The position numbers were made by a program, and so were the translations under genes. A stretch of DNA of 32,474 nucleotides from Verrucomicrobiia bacterium (lineage in GTDB: Bacteria > Verrucomicrobiota > Verrucomicrobiia > Limisphaerales > UBA11358), in contig JARLJW010000082.1 in the NCBI GenBank assembly GCA_031290985.1, forward strand, positions 1-32,474, in the 5' to 3' direction. A model generated the notes under the pieces. It worked only from the letters and a program-made list of their open reading frames with translations, searched no databases and was not told the DNA's origin. The first letter of the stretch is position 1. Every line of letters starts with the position of its first letter. Below, piece after piece: positions 1 to 7,661 of the stretch.

Positions 1-1
1 G

Positions 2-118
2 TGGGCCGCCACCCTCCAAACCCATTTTACCGGCTTCTCCCCAAAAACCGAGCCCGACCAGAACGGCATAAAATGCGATCACCCTCTCGAATCAGCAATC
101 TTTCTAAGCATCAAATGA
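2..118 (+). CDS. possible 3' end of a plus-strand gene (partial)
   Basis: An open frame enters from the left edge and stops with TGA at 116-118, giving 38 residues that end in IFLSIK. The composition (THFTGFSPKTEPDQNG, CDHPLE) looks protein-like and not like repeat-derived sequence, but I do not recognise a family. It would converge on, and slightly overlap, the end of the broken hsdR frame. The call rests only on frame openness, so confidence is low. Confidence 0.2.
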   Translation, partial: WAATLQTHFTGFSPKTEPDQNGIKCDHPLESAIFLSIK

Positions 119-702
119 CATGATCCCAGCCAAACTCCAGTCAGCGGCGGGACGCCGCTGCCACTTTGGCTGCCACTTTCACTTTGGCTGCCACTTTTTG
201 CCTGTTTCGCCTTATCCATGAGCCATTCGTTGAACCGCTCCGTGACGGAGTCCGCAAATGGAGTCAGAACCGGTTGTTGTTCCAGCGCAAAGCGGACGAG
301 GGCGACGAGGTCGGCAAATCGTCCAGCCTGCGAGCGGCCTTTGACCTTGCCGGGCTTGGCGGCGGCGAAGGCGTTCCAAAGATTGTCCTCGGTCCAGGCG
401 GCGTGGTTATCGCGCAATTTCTTTTCCAGTTCCTTAAGCATCGGCTCGGTGAGGCGCTGTTTGAACGGGCGGCTGTAAAGGATTTGCAGGGCGGTAATCT
501 CGGCTTTGTGCTGCTCGATGTATTCGCGGAACGACTTTGCAGTCGAGCCACTAATTTGTGTGGCGGCCGGGGCCGGGCCGGCGTAGATGAGGGTATCGCG
601 GGAGATGATGTCGATGGTCTGGTCGGCAGCCTTGGCGATTTTCTTGAGCAGGTTGCGGAGGTCGGGATTAGACGCTAACGGGGCAAGGGACTGTTTGATC
701 AA
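79..702 (-). pseudogene. hsdR: HsdR C-terminal fragment, detached and 3'-truncated
   Basis: This 207-residue frame holds the C-terminal region of a type I restriction endonuclease subunit of the EcoEI-like R class. It begins LIKQSLAPLASNPDLRNLLKK and continues through QTIDIISRDTLIYAG, FREYIEQHKAEITALQILY and RFADLVALVRFALEQQP. It is in a different reading frame from the rest of HsdR, which lies just upstream. The first codon is TTG at 702, and it overlaps the TGA that ends the upstream frame (699-701). After FNEWLMDKAKQ the sequence turns into repeat-derived peptide (SGSQSESGSQSGSGVPPL) and 20 odd residues, so the usual last 50 or so residues of the family are absent. I infer a decayed or split gene. 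Translational coupling through the TTGA overlap is possible but unproven. Confidence 0.75.
142..167 (+). repeat. GGGAC-loop palindrome, stem type A (copy 1)
   Basis: A perfect 7-bp stem CAGCGGC/GCCGCTG closes a GGGAC loop and is followed by CCACTTT. The tail unit GGCTGCCACTTT is then repeated, partly overlapping, to about 198. It lies in the truncated 3' end of the HsdR fragment and is read as SGSQSESGSQSGSGVPPL. Confidence 0.85.
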
Positions 703-3572
703 GGTGGCAGCGGCGGGACGCCGCTGCCACTTTGGGCACCCCCATGGTTACGGATGTAGTCGCGGAACTTTTCCATGCTGGCAGGGCTGCGGACGATGTG
801 GTCGAAGGATTCCTTTTGCCAGACGGTGTTGTTTTGGAAGATCAGAGCCGGGACGGCTCTGCCACTCTGGGGGCTATTTTGAGGGACCAGAGCCGGGACG
901 GCTCTGCCACTTTTAGCAGCACTCTTGGCCAACTTGAGAAGCTCATGGGCGGTGAAGGATTTCCATGAGTGGAGGATTTCGGAGAGCATGTGCTCGCCGG
1001 ACGGGGAAACAAGGGCATGAACGTGATTTGGTGCGACAACGAATTCATGCAGGCGGTAACGCTGGCCATCGAAATGACGCAATGCATTCTCAACCAGTGT
1101 TTTCACCTCGGGAATGGCCAGCGCACACGAACCGGAGCCGGCATCCAACCATTGCTGAAGGCGTTGCGGAAATAGATCGTAGTATTCCCGACGCGTGGCT
1201 TCGTCGTTCGGTTCAGGATGGTCCGCCAGCCATTTCTCCCGTTCTTGACGCCATTGATTGAGCTTTGCTTGAGGCAATGAATCGGCGAGGCGGAAGGTGA
1301 CGAAGTAAGTTGTGCCCTGCTGCCGCCAGTGCGGCAGATCGCCGGAGAGGAAAGCGACGGGGGCTTCGGGATCGAAGTAGTTCAGCGGCGGGACGCCGCT
1401 GCCACTTTGCTCGTTTTGACCCTGTTCTTCCAGGGCTAAGAGGCGGGACGCCTCTTCCACTTTGTCAGGATCCACGGCATCCAGCATTCCTTTGGCGATC
1501 TGTGAGAGGGTCCGGCCTTGGGCGGTTTGGACGACTTCGGCCTCCACTTCGGCATCGAAGCGGCGTTCGAGGCGGATGAGGCGGCCGGCGAGGGATTCGA
1601 CGGCGGCGACTTCGGTGGTGCCGAGCGCGGCGGCATCCAGCAATTTATCAAAGCTGACGGCGGGTTTCTTTTCCAGCGGCCGGGATTCGGTCTGAACGCG
1701 TTCGCACACGCCGACGGCATCCACGATGACGTAGCGGGTCTTGCGCTTGATGCCGGGGTTGACCTGTTCCATCTCGGTATCCGACACCACGCGGACGCCG
1801 CGTCCTTTCATCTGCTCAAAGAAATTCTTGGAGGCGACGCTGCGCATGAAAAAGACGATCTCCAGCGGCTTGATGTCCGTGCCGGTGGCGATCATATCCA
1901 CGGTGACGGCGATGCGGGGGAAATAGCTGTTGCGAAAGGCGGCGATGAGGGCCTTGGGCGATTCGCCGGTGGTCTTATAGGTGATCTTTTTGCAGAAATC
2001 ATTGCCCTTATCGAACACCTCGCGGCAGATGCGGACGATGTCATCGGCATGGGAATCGTCCTTGGCGAAGATGAGAGTCTTGGGGACATCGGTGCGGCCC
2101 GGGAAGATTTCGGTGAACAGCCGGTCGCGGAAGGTGGCGAGAATGAGACGAATCTGGTCCGGGGCGACGACATCGCGGTCGAGGACATTGGCATCGTAGG
2201 CCAGCGGTTCATCGAGCTGTTCCCAGCGGACTTTGCGGGTGGCGCGTTCGCGTTTATCCACAAACAGGCCGGCCTCGACCTTGGAGCCCGCCGTCGTGAT
2301 GGCGGTATTGATGCGGTAGATGTCGGAGCCGACATTCACACCATCGGCCACGGCCTTTTCATGGTTGTATTCCATGACGAGGTTTTGCTTAAAGAAACCG
2401 AAGGTCTGCTTGGACGGCGTGGCGGTGAGGCCGATGAGGGTGCAATCGAAGTATTCCAGCACCTGCCGCCAAAGGTTGTAGATGGAGCGGTGACATTCAT
2501 CGGTGACGATGAAATCGAATTCCTCAATGGGGAAAGCGGGGTTGTATTCGACGGGGACGGGCTCTTTGAACAGCTTTTCGGCGGATTCAATGGGGAGGTC
2601 GTCGAGGTCGGGGGCGGGTTCGCGCTCGCCCTTCAGCATGGAGAACACGCGCTGAATGGTGCCGATGACGACCCGGGCGGAAGTATCGAGCGTGTTGCTG
2701 GTGAGATGCTGGACGATGTATTCCTCGGTGAACTTGTAGTTATTGACCGGAGAAACGAACTGTTGAAATTCCTTGAGGGTCTGTTCGCCAAGGTTGCCGC
2801 GATCCACCAAAAACAGGATGCGTTTGGCACCGCCGTATTTCACGAGGCGATAGATGAAATTGACGGCGGTGAAGGTCTTGCCGGAGCCGGTGGCCATCTG
2901 GATGAGGGCGCGCGGCCGACCGGCGGCGAAGGATTTTTCGAGATTGGTGATGGCTTCGAACTGGGCGGGCCAAAGCTTGGCCTTGGCGAGCGGCGGGAAG
3001 TTCCGAAGACGTTGGCTCAGCGGCGGGACGCCGCTGCCACTTTCCTGCACCCAGGCGAGCAAGGTTTCGGGGCGGTGGAAGGCGAAGACGTTGCGGCTGC
3101 GCGGGTCGGGGTCGAGGCGGTTGGTGAACCGGGTTTCGCTCCCGGTGCTTTCGTAGCAGAACGGCAGCGGTTTGTGCCATGCAGGCAGTCCGGCGGGCAC
3201 GCCGGTGACGTATTTTATGGATTGCTCTTCAACCCCGACAAGCGAGTGGCCGGCGGGTTTGGCCTCGACGGTGCCAAGGGCTTTGCCATCCACAAACAGG
3301 GTGTAATCGGGTTCGCCGGTGGCAAAGGAGAGTTCGCAAATGGCGACGCCACGGGAAGCGGACAGGTTGATCTTGTCCTTGGTCTGAACCAGCCAGCCGG
3401 AATCGATGAGTTGAGCATCGATTGATTGGCGTGCCTGTTCTTCGGGCGTTATGCTCAGTAATACGGCTGAATTTTTCCCATACCCAATGGAGATTGGGGG
3501 AAGCCTAGGGCATGGGGCGGGCGGAGGGAAACGAAAAAATGAAGATGGCGCGGGGCGTGAACGTCGGTACAA
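699..3572 (-). CDS. hsdR: type I restriction endonuclease HsdR (nuclease and helicase part) fused in frame to a RAYT transposase
   Basis: Residues 42-700 match the EcoEI-like HsdR family. An N-terminal PD-(D/E)xK nuclease has D89 and ExK at E103/K105 (VEAKPAG). The SF2 translocase has Walker A ATGSGKTF (K232), a DECHR box, TATPS, ATGTDIKPLE and QMKGRGVR motifs. HsdR would cut DNA after ATP-driven translocation as part of an HsdRMS complex. Homology starts near SITPEEQARQ, so the TTG start at 3572 probably adds a spurious N-terminus. A CTG at 3458 is an alternative, and neither is convincing. Palindromic repeats are translated at residues 178-185 (SGSGVPPL) and near residue 723. From about residue 731 the frame runs straight into a RAYT domain, and the HsdR C-terminus follows in another frame (79-702). 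No hsdM or hsdS lies in the window. Probably non-functional as an endonuclease. Confidence 0.85.
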   Translation of the reverse strand: MYRRSRPAPSSFFRFPPPAPCPRLPPISIGYGKNSAVLLSITPEEQARQSIDAQLIDSGWLVQTKDKINLSASRGVAICELSFATGEPDYTLFVDGKALGTVEAKPAGHSLVGVEEQSIKYVTGVPAGLPAWHKPLPFCYESTGSETRFTNRLDPDPRSRNVFAFHRPETLLAWVQESGSGVPPLSQRLRNFPPLAKAKLWPAQFEAITNLEKSFAAGRPRALIQMATGSGKTFTAVNFIYRLVKYGGAKRILFLVDRGNLGEQTLKEFQQFVSPVNNYKFTEEYIVQHLTSNTLDTSARVVIGTIQRVFSMLKGEREPAPDLDDLPIESAEKLFKEPVPVEYNPAFPIEEFDFIVTDECHRSIYNLWRQVLEYFDCTLIGLTATPSKQTFGFFKQNLVMEYNHEKAVADGVNVGSDIYRINTAITTAGSKVEAGLFVDKRERATRKVRWEQLDEPLAYDANVLDRDVVAPDQIRLILATFRDRLFTEIFPGRTDVPKTLIFAKDDSHADDIVRICREVFDKGNDFCKKITYKTTGESPKALIAAFRNSYFPRIAVTVDMIATGTDIKPLEIVFFMRSVASKNFFEQMKGRGVRVVSDTEMEQVNPGIKRKTRYVIVDAVGVCERVQTESRPLEKKPAVSFDKLLDAAALGTTEVAAVESLAGRLIRLERRFDAEVEAEVVQTAQGRTLSQIAKGMLDAVDPDKVEEASRLLALEEQGQNEQSGSGVPPLNYFDPEAPVAFLSGDLPHWRQQGTTYFVTFRLADSLPQAKLNQWRQEREKWLADHPEPNDEATRREYYDLFPQRLQQWLDAGSGSCALAIPEVKTLVENALRHFDGQRYRLHEFVVAPNHVHALVSPSGEHMLSEILHSWKSFTAHELLKLAKSAAKSGRAVPALVPQNSPQSGRAVPALIFQNNTVWQKESFDHIVRSPASMEKFRDYIRNHGGAQSGSGVPPLPP
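704..733 (+). repeat. GGGAC-loop palindrome, stem type A (copy 2), RAYT 3' boundary
   Basis: This copy has the longest stem: an 11-bp perfect inverted repeat (704-714 with 720-730) around GGGAC, then ACTTT. It abuts the restart of the HsdR C-terminal fragment at 702 and encodes the last residues (SGSGVPPL) of the HsdR-RAYT frame. Confidence 0.88.
843..868 (+). repeat. GGGAC-loop palindrome, stem type B (copy 1)
   Basis: Stem CAGAGCC/GGCTCTG with loop GGGAC, then CCACTCT. It is translated on the minus strand as SGRAVPAL inside the RAYT C-terminal part. Its sister copy begins 45 bp further on. Confidence 0.85.
888..913 (+). repeat. GGGAC-loop palindrome, stem type B (copy 2)
   Basis: Same stem as the copy at 843 (CAGAGCC/GGCTCTG, loop GGGAC), followed by CCACTTT. 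It is read as SGRAVPAL in the same frame, so the two copies form a direct pair within the transposase. Confidence 0.85.
1383..1408 (+). repeat. GGGAC-loop palindrome, stem type A (copy 3), RAYT 5' boundary
   Basis: Stem CAGCGGC/GCCGCTG, loop GGGAC, tail CCACTTT. It sits exactly between the end of HsdR-like sequence (EEQGQNEQ) and the first RAYT residues (NYFDPEAP), and is read as SGSGVPPL. Confidence 0.88.
1438..1463 (+). repeat. GGGAC-loop palindrome, stem type C
   Basis: Stem AAGAGGC/GCCTCTT is perfect over 7 bp, with loop GGGAC and tail CCACTTT. Loop, tail and arm length match types A and B while the stem bases differ on both arms. It is read as KVEEASRLL, one frame away from the other copies. 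That segment could also be native HsdR sequence. Confidence 0.6.
3018..3043 (+). repeat. GGGAC-loop palindrome, stem type A (copy 4)
   Basis: Stem CAGCGGC/GCCGCTG, loop GGGAC, tail CCACTTT. It is inserted in frame between the HsdR nuclease and helicase domains and encodes residues 178-185 (SGSGVPPL). Confidence 0.85.
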
Positions 3573-4251
3573 CCACCTTCAGGGTTGTGGATTTTTTTTG
3601 GCCGTGGCCCAGGGTAGCTCCTTCGTCGCAACCACTGGGCTGGAGGATGGAACCCCGGTTGGGGTTCTCGGGCGACGCACCTTCAATTCCCCGGCAAAAC
3701 AAGGGGGGGGGGTTCAAAAAACAGATGTAGCGGCTACATGGCGTTCGTTTGGGGAAAGGGGTAGTCTTTAGTTGAAAGTTGATGGTTGATAGGGGGCGGC
3801 GGGCGGGGCGCAGGGGGCGAGGATCGAGGATGGAAGATGGAGGATGGGTGGGGGGGTTGGGGGGCAGTTCGAGGACGAGGACGAGGACGAGGAGGATTGG
3901 GGCGGGTCGGTATGAAGTCGGTATAAATCGGAATCTATTCGGAATGAAGGATCGTTTGGAAGGTGGTATACTGCTGAGTAAATGACGAAACCATAATGAC
4001 GAATGAATGACAAAGCTCGAATGGTACTGGCGTACGGCCACCGGGTGTTGCTGGTTGCTTGCTGGTTGCTTGCTGGCTGGGCGAGCGGACGGGAGCGGGA
4101 CGGGCAAGCCTGATGACGCGCGCGGAGCGACGTCGCCCGACCTTGTTGAGGAGCAAAGGGCGGGGGCAGTCGGCGGTTGAACGTCTGGCGGCAGGATGCC
4201 GCCCGAACCCGCAGGCAAGATGCCCGCGCTACGCGGGTGCGCGGGTGCGGG
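3573..4251. other. gene-free, low-complexity spacer
   Basis: No credible gene is seen. The long minus-strand frame here is Pro/Ser/Arg-rich and built from repeats. The stretch holds GAGGAC tandem copies (3871-3892), two perfect copies of an 11-bp unit (4050-4071), runs of GGATGGA-like sequence, and a CTGGCGTACGGCCACCGG motif at about 4027-4044 that recurs in variant form at 4264, 4612 and 32230. Confidence 0.6.
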
Positions 4252-4510
4252 TGGCATGGGGTGCTGGCGTATGGCCACCGGAGGCGGGGCGAGGATGGAG
4301 AATCGAAGATGGCGGCTTCGGTCGGGCGAGGGTGGCGGAGAATTTGAATGATCTGGCGCGGGCGAAAGCGGTGTCGCCGCTGCCGCTCTGCCACCGCAGT
4401 CCAAAATATGCTGGCGCGGCGGCGGGGGCGATGGGCGACAAAGGGGTCCGTTTTGCACAATTGAAAATTTGTGAAAAGGCCAATGAAAATGAAAAAATTA
4501 AACCAAATTA
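4252..4510 (+). repeat. dispersed repeat, copy 1 (partner at 32216-32474)
   Basis: About 250 bp closely match the last 259 bp of the window in the same orientation, with small indels. Shared blocks include GGCGGGGCGAGGATGGAGAA, GAATTTGAATGATCTGG and a GCGGTG...CACCGC palindromic core (4368-4397). The copy ends in AATTAAACC-like A-rich sequence. The middle (4410-4470) diverges. No coding capacity is apparent. Confidence 0.85.
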
Positions 4511-5013
4511 AACCAAATCAAACCTGGTTGGACCGCGAATTTTCAGCCTCGGGACGAGGATCGATCCGGGTTGATCCGACCTAATCCGACCAGAAAATTT
4601 TTAAAAAGTACTGGCGTGCGGCCACAGGGGGGCAATATGGGAAAACCGGGGATGGGAAGTGCTGAAGAGCAGGCGGAATTAAGGTGAATTAAACTAAATT
4701 AAAGTACTTAGCGTATGGGCCACCAACCACTTTTCAATATGCGATTGTCGATTTACGCGGTCAGCGGTGCGGGCGATGACGGCGGACATGGGCTATTTGA
4801 AGGAGGTTCACCGCTGTGGCGGGACTGGCAGGCCAACACGGCGGAGGGACGGAACGCCGCACAAGGACACGGTCTAGCCGCACTGCGGAACCGCTTCGGG
4901 CAGCGGTCGTTAGCGGGACAGCTCCGGCGGCGACGGCGATCCGGCCAAAAATTGTCGCAGGAAAGGCCATTTGCCGGTTGCGGTGGGCGCGAATTTTTCG
5001 GATTTTACCGCGC
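4511..5013. other. purH upstream region with repeat fragments
   Basis: AAACCAAATTAAACC-like tandem sequence grades into unique DNA. Further short copies of the TGGCGT-GGCCAC motif occur near 4612 and 4708. AGGAGG at 4801-4806 lies 9 nt before an in-frame GTG at 4816, which would extend PurH by 66 low-complexity residues. Nothing else is recognisable. Confidence 0.5.
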
Positions 5014-6561
5014 GTGAAAACCAAACGTGCTTTGCTCTCGGTTTCGGACAAGACCGGCCTCGTGCCTTTTGCCGAGGCGCTGGTGCAGTCGAACTACGAA
5101 CTGATCTCGACCGGCGGCACCGCCAAGGCTTTGCGCGACGCCGGCCTGCCGGTAAAGGACATCAGCGAGCACACCGGGTTCCCGGAAATGCTGGATGGAC
5201 GCGTGAAGACGCTGCATCCGCTCGTGCACGGCGGGCTGCTCTATATCCGCGGCAATGCGACGCATGAGGCGGCGGTAAAACAGCATAACATCAAATCCAT
5301 CGACCTGGTGGTGGTAAACCTTTACCCGTTCGAAGCCACGGTGGCCAGGCCCGGCGTGGCGCTGCATGAGGCCATTGAGAACATCGACATCGGCGGGCCC
5401 TCCATGCTCCGCAGCGCCGCCAAGAACCACGACAGTGTCACGGTCATCGTGGACCCGGCGGACTATGCGGAGGTCGCCGAGCAGATCAAAGCCAAGGGCG
5501 ACACCACGCTGGAATTGCGCCGCAAGCTCTGCGCCAAGGTCTATGCGCGCACCGCCGCGTATGACGCCGCCATTGCCGCCCATCTGCAAAAGGAATTTGC
5601 CGCGGACAAGGGCGCTTTGCCGGCGGTGCTGACGATTTCCGCGCCGCTGGCCCAGCCGCTGCGCTACGGTGAAAACCCGCACCAGACGGCGGCGTTGTAT
5701 GGCAAGTTCCATGATTATTTCAAACAGCTTCACGGCAAAGAGCTGTCTTATAACAATATTTTGGACCTTACTGCGGCGGCCGCGCTGATCGCCGAGTTCA
5801 GCCATGATTTGCCCACGCTGGCGATTTTGAAGCATACGAACCCCTGCGGGGTCGGTCAGGGGGCGAATCTGCGCGAGGCCTGGGACAAGGCTTTCGCCAC
5901 CGACAAGCAGGCGCCCTTCGGCGGCATCATCGCCGTGAACCAGCCGCTCGATGCCGCCTGCGCGGAGGCCATCGCCGAAATCTTCAGCGAGGTCATCGTG
6001 GCGCCCGAATTCTCAGCCGAGGCGCTCGCGGTCCTGCAGAAGAAGAAAAATCTGCGGCTCTTGCAGGTCGTGAAAAGCCCGCTCACTGCGGCTCCGTGGG
6101 ATGTGCGCAGCGTGGGCGCGGATTCTTTCCTGCTCCAGCAGCGTGACCTGAAAACCACGGGCGCAGCCGACTTGAAAATCGTCACGAAACGCCAGCCGAC
6201 GGCGGCGGAATTGAAGGCGATGCTGTTCGGCTGGCGGGTGGTGAAGCACTTGAAATCAAACGCGATTCTTTATGTGGACGAAGGCCGCACGCTGGGCACG
6301 GGCGCGGGCCAGATGAGCCGGGTCGATTCCAGCCGCATCGCGGTGTGGAAGGCGGGCGAGGCCAAATTGCCGCTCGCCGGCAGCGTGGTTTGCAGTGATG
6401 CCTTCTTTCCGTTCCCGGACGGCCTCATCGCCGCGGCAGATGCCGGGGCTACTGCGGCCATCCAGCCGGGCGGCTCGGTCAGGGATGCCGAGGTCATCGC
6501 CGCGGCCGACGCCCGGGGCATGGCCATGGCGTTCACGGGCGCGCGGCATTTCCGCCACTGA
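5014..6561 (+). CDS. purH: bifunctional AICAR formyltransferase/IMP cyclohydrolase
   Basis: PurH catalyses the last two steps of de novo purine synthesis: 10-formyl-THF-dependent formylation of AICAR, then ring closure to IMP. The N-terminal MGS-like cyclohydrolase domain shows [27 protein letters not shown] and [15 protein letters not shown]. The transformylase domain shows [57 protein letters not shown] and the C-terminal [10 protein letters not shown]...FTGARHFRH. With the GTG start at 5014 the protein is 515 residues, the usual family length, and begins right at the conserved domain. An upstream GTG at 4816 with a good Shine-Dalgarno would add 66 unconserved residues. It stands alone on the plus strand. 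Confidence 0.97.
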   Translation: MKTKRALLSVSDKTGLVPFAEALVQSNYELISTGGTAKALRDAGLPVKDISEHTGFPEMLDGRVKTLHPLVHGGLLYIRGNATHEAAVKQHNIKSIDLVVVNLYPFEATVARPGVALHEAIENIDIGGPSMLRSAAKNHDSVTVIVDPADYAEVAEQIKAKGDTTLELRRKLCAKVYARTAAYDAAIAAHLQKEFAADKGALPAVLTISAPLAQPLRYGENPHQTAALYGKFHDYFKQLHGKELSYNNILDLTAAAALIAEFSHDLPTLAILKHTNPCGVGQGANLREAWDKAFATDKQAPFGGIIAVNQPLDAACAEAIAEIFSEVIVAPEFSAEALAVLQKKKNLRLLQVVKSPLTAAPWDVRSVGADSFLLQQRDLKTTGAADLKIVTKRQPTAAELKAMLFGWRVVKHLKSNAILYVDEGRTLGTGAGQMSRVDSSRIAVWKAGEAKLPLAGSVVCSDAFFPFPDGLIAAADAGATAAIQPGGSVRDAEVIAAADARGMAMAFTGARHFRH

Positions 6562-6583
6562 AGGCGGCGGTTAAAAATTGAAC

Positions 6584-6616
6584 TGGCCCGCCGGCGAGGC
6601 CGGCCACTTCTTTATT
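6584..6616. terminator. possible terminator between convergent purH and FHA gene
   Basis: TGGCCCGCC and GGCCGGCCA pair as a 9-bp stem with one C/C mismatch around a GGCGA loop, followed by the T-rich CTTCTTTATTT. It lies between two convergent genes, which fits a terminator, though the T-run is interrupted and overlaps the end of the FHA gene. Confidence 0.4.
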
Positions 6617-7001
6617 TGCGCAGCTTGAGCATCAGCACGACTTGCACGAGGGTCACTCCCGCCAGCAGCGCCCACACCATGGCCTCGCGCAGACGCAGCC
6701 CGCGCAACTTCGCCGGGGCGAGCCAGAACTGAACCTTGGCCGAGCCGAAGGAGATCACGTCCCCGTTGCGCAGCCGGATGTTCTGCTGCGGCTGCTCATT
6801 CACGGCGGTAAAGGCGTCCGGCGCGGTGGTAAGCACAAACCCGTCCTGCTTTTCAAACCAGATGGCAAGGTGATTATCCCAGACACCTTCGTCCTCCAGG
6901 CACAATTCATTGTCCGCCCCGCGCCCGACACGAAAAGGAAACTGGCGGACGAATATGATTTCGCCCGCCAGTTTGCCGGAAAGAACGCGCAATTGGATCA
7001 T
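6612..7001 (-). CDS. FHA-domain protein with C-terminal membrane anchor
   Basis: This 129-residue protein has an FHA-like fold: FPFRVGRGADNELCL near residues 21-35, a DNHLAI segment corresponding to the phosphopeptide-binding loop, and LRNGDVISFGSAKVQF near residue 85. A hydrophobic stretch at about 107-126 (AMVWALLAGVTLVQVVLML) would anchor it with the FHA domain probably cytoplasmic. FHA domains usually bind phosphothreonine peptides. It is the last gene of the exopolysaccharide operon, and its ATG overlaps the upstream lipoprotein's TGA (ATGA at 6999-7002 region), implying translational coupling. The binding loop is atypical (GVWDNH where SRxH is common), so phospho-binding is not certain. 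Confidence 0.75.
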   Translation of the reverse strand: MIQLRVLSGKLAGEIIFVRQFPFRVGRGADNELCLEDEGVWDNHLAIWFEKQDGFVLTTAPDAFTAVNEQPQQNIRLRNGDVISFGSAKVQFWLAPAKLRGLRLREAMVWALLAGVTLVQVVLMLKLRK

Positions 7002-7636
7002 CAGAGCATTTTACGCCGGACCTCAATCTGGTCGCCGGGGTAAACCCCGGGATCCGGTGCCTTGCCATCAAGGATCTTATTGCAATTGAGGATGAACCGC
7101 TTGCCGTTGGAGCGGATCAACAGCACATTATTGCGGTTGGCATAGTCGCCGAAGTCGCCGGCGGACGTGATGGCCTTGGTCACCGTGATCTGCCCCACAT
7201 AAACCTGGCGGCCAGGGGCCTTGACTTCACCGCGCACATAATACACGCGGTCACCAGCCTTCACCGTGACCGTCAAATGTTTATAGATTCTCGGGACATA
7301 CAGGTCGTGGATGGCGGTTTCCACCTCACCGGTGGTTTTACCGGCAACCTTGACGGAACCGATGTCGGCCAGGGTGATGGTGCCGTCGTCATTAATCGTT
7401 TTTTCCTGCGGTGGCGGATTATTCGGCAAACCGTCAAAGGTGATGGTGATGGTATCACCGACCTGCAGGTGGGCCCCGGCCAATTCGTTGGTGTCACCCG
7501 TGGGCACGGCCATGACTTCTGAATAATCCGGCGTGGCGCAACCGGCCAGCGCCAAGACCAGCGCCAGCATCGGCAGCAGCAGACAGGCTTTAAAAAGCGA
7601 TTTTTCGGACAACGGAATAAATGATTTCATCGGCAT
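7001..7636 (-). CDS. polysaccharide export lipoprotein (Wza/GfcE-like)
   Basis: The protein has 211 residues from the ATG at 7636 (a second ATG lies two codons on). An N-terminal signal sequence ends in a lipobox with LAGC, the lipidated Cys at about residue 33. The Poly_export domain follows (LQVGDTITITFDGLP, DGTITLADIGSVKVAGKT), then one SLBB-like domain (YYVRGEVKAPGRQVY...ITSAGDFGDYANRNNVLLIRS). The family forms the periplasmic/outer-membrane channel for exopolysaccharide. It is shorter than E. coli Wza, with one SLBB, as is common for partners of separate outer-membrane barrels. It follows the tyrosine kinase by 25 bp. The frame is open upstream to 7840, but that extension is shadow of the kinase gene. 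Confidence 0.88.
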   Translation of the reverse strand: MPMKSFIPLSEKSLFKACLLLPMLALVLALAGCATPDYSEVMAVPTGDTNELAGAHLQVGDTITITFDGLPNNPPPQEKTINDDGTITLADIGSVKVAGKTTGEVETAIHDLYVPRIYKHLTVTVKAGDRVYYVRGEVKAPGRQVYVGQITVTKAITSAGDFGDYANRNNVLLIRSNGKRFILNCNKILDGKAPDPGVYPGDQIEVRRKML

Positions 7637-7661
7637 GTTTCTTTCAGTCAGGGTCGAGCCA

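Larger units (their letters stand above)
699..1382 (-). mobile_element. REP-associated tyrosine transposase (RAYT, Y1/HUH family) inside hsdR
   Basis: About 227 residues read NYFDPEAPVAFLSG, GTTYFVTFRLADSLP, then VVAPNHVHALV, VWQKESFDHIVRS and FRDYIRNHGG. This is the single-domain Y1 transposase pattern: an HUH pair (HVH) and a Tyr in the YIRNH segment as the likely nucleophile. RAYTs are known to process and move REP palindromes. The copy has no ATG near its start and is open to the HsdR frame, so it would be made only as a fusion or from a non-canonical start. A type-A palindrome bounds it on each side (1383-1408 and 704-733), and two type-B palindromes (843-868, 888-913) are translated within it as SGRAVPAL, between the HUH region and the Tyr region. 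Removing 703-1409 (707 nt) would put the two HsdR pieces back in one frame. Confidence 0.8.

Noticed and set aside
1518..3425. 635-residue plus-strand open frame opposite hsdR
   Set aside because: It is Gly/Asp/Ala-rich shadow sequence created by GC-rich codons of the minus-strand helicase, whose motifs are unmistakable.
3868..4080. Tandem repeats considered as a CRISPR array
   Set aside because: Units of 6 and 11 bp without spacers, and no cas genes. They are simple-sequence repeats.
3505..4458. 317-residue minus-strand frame
   Set aside because: It is Pro/Ser/Arg-rich and spans tandem and dispersed repeats, with no conserved segment.
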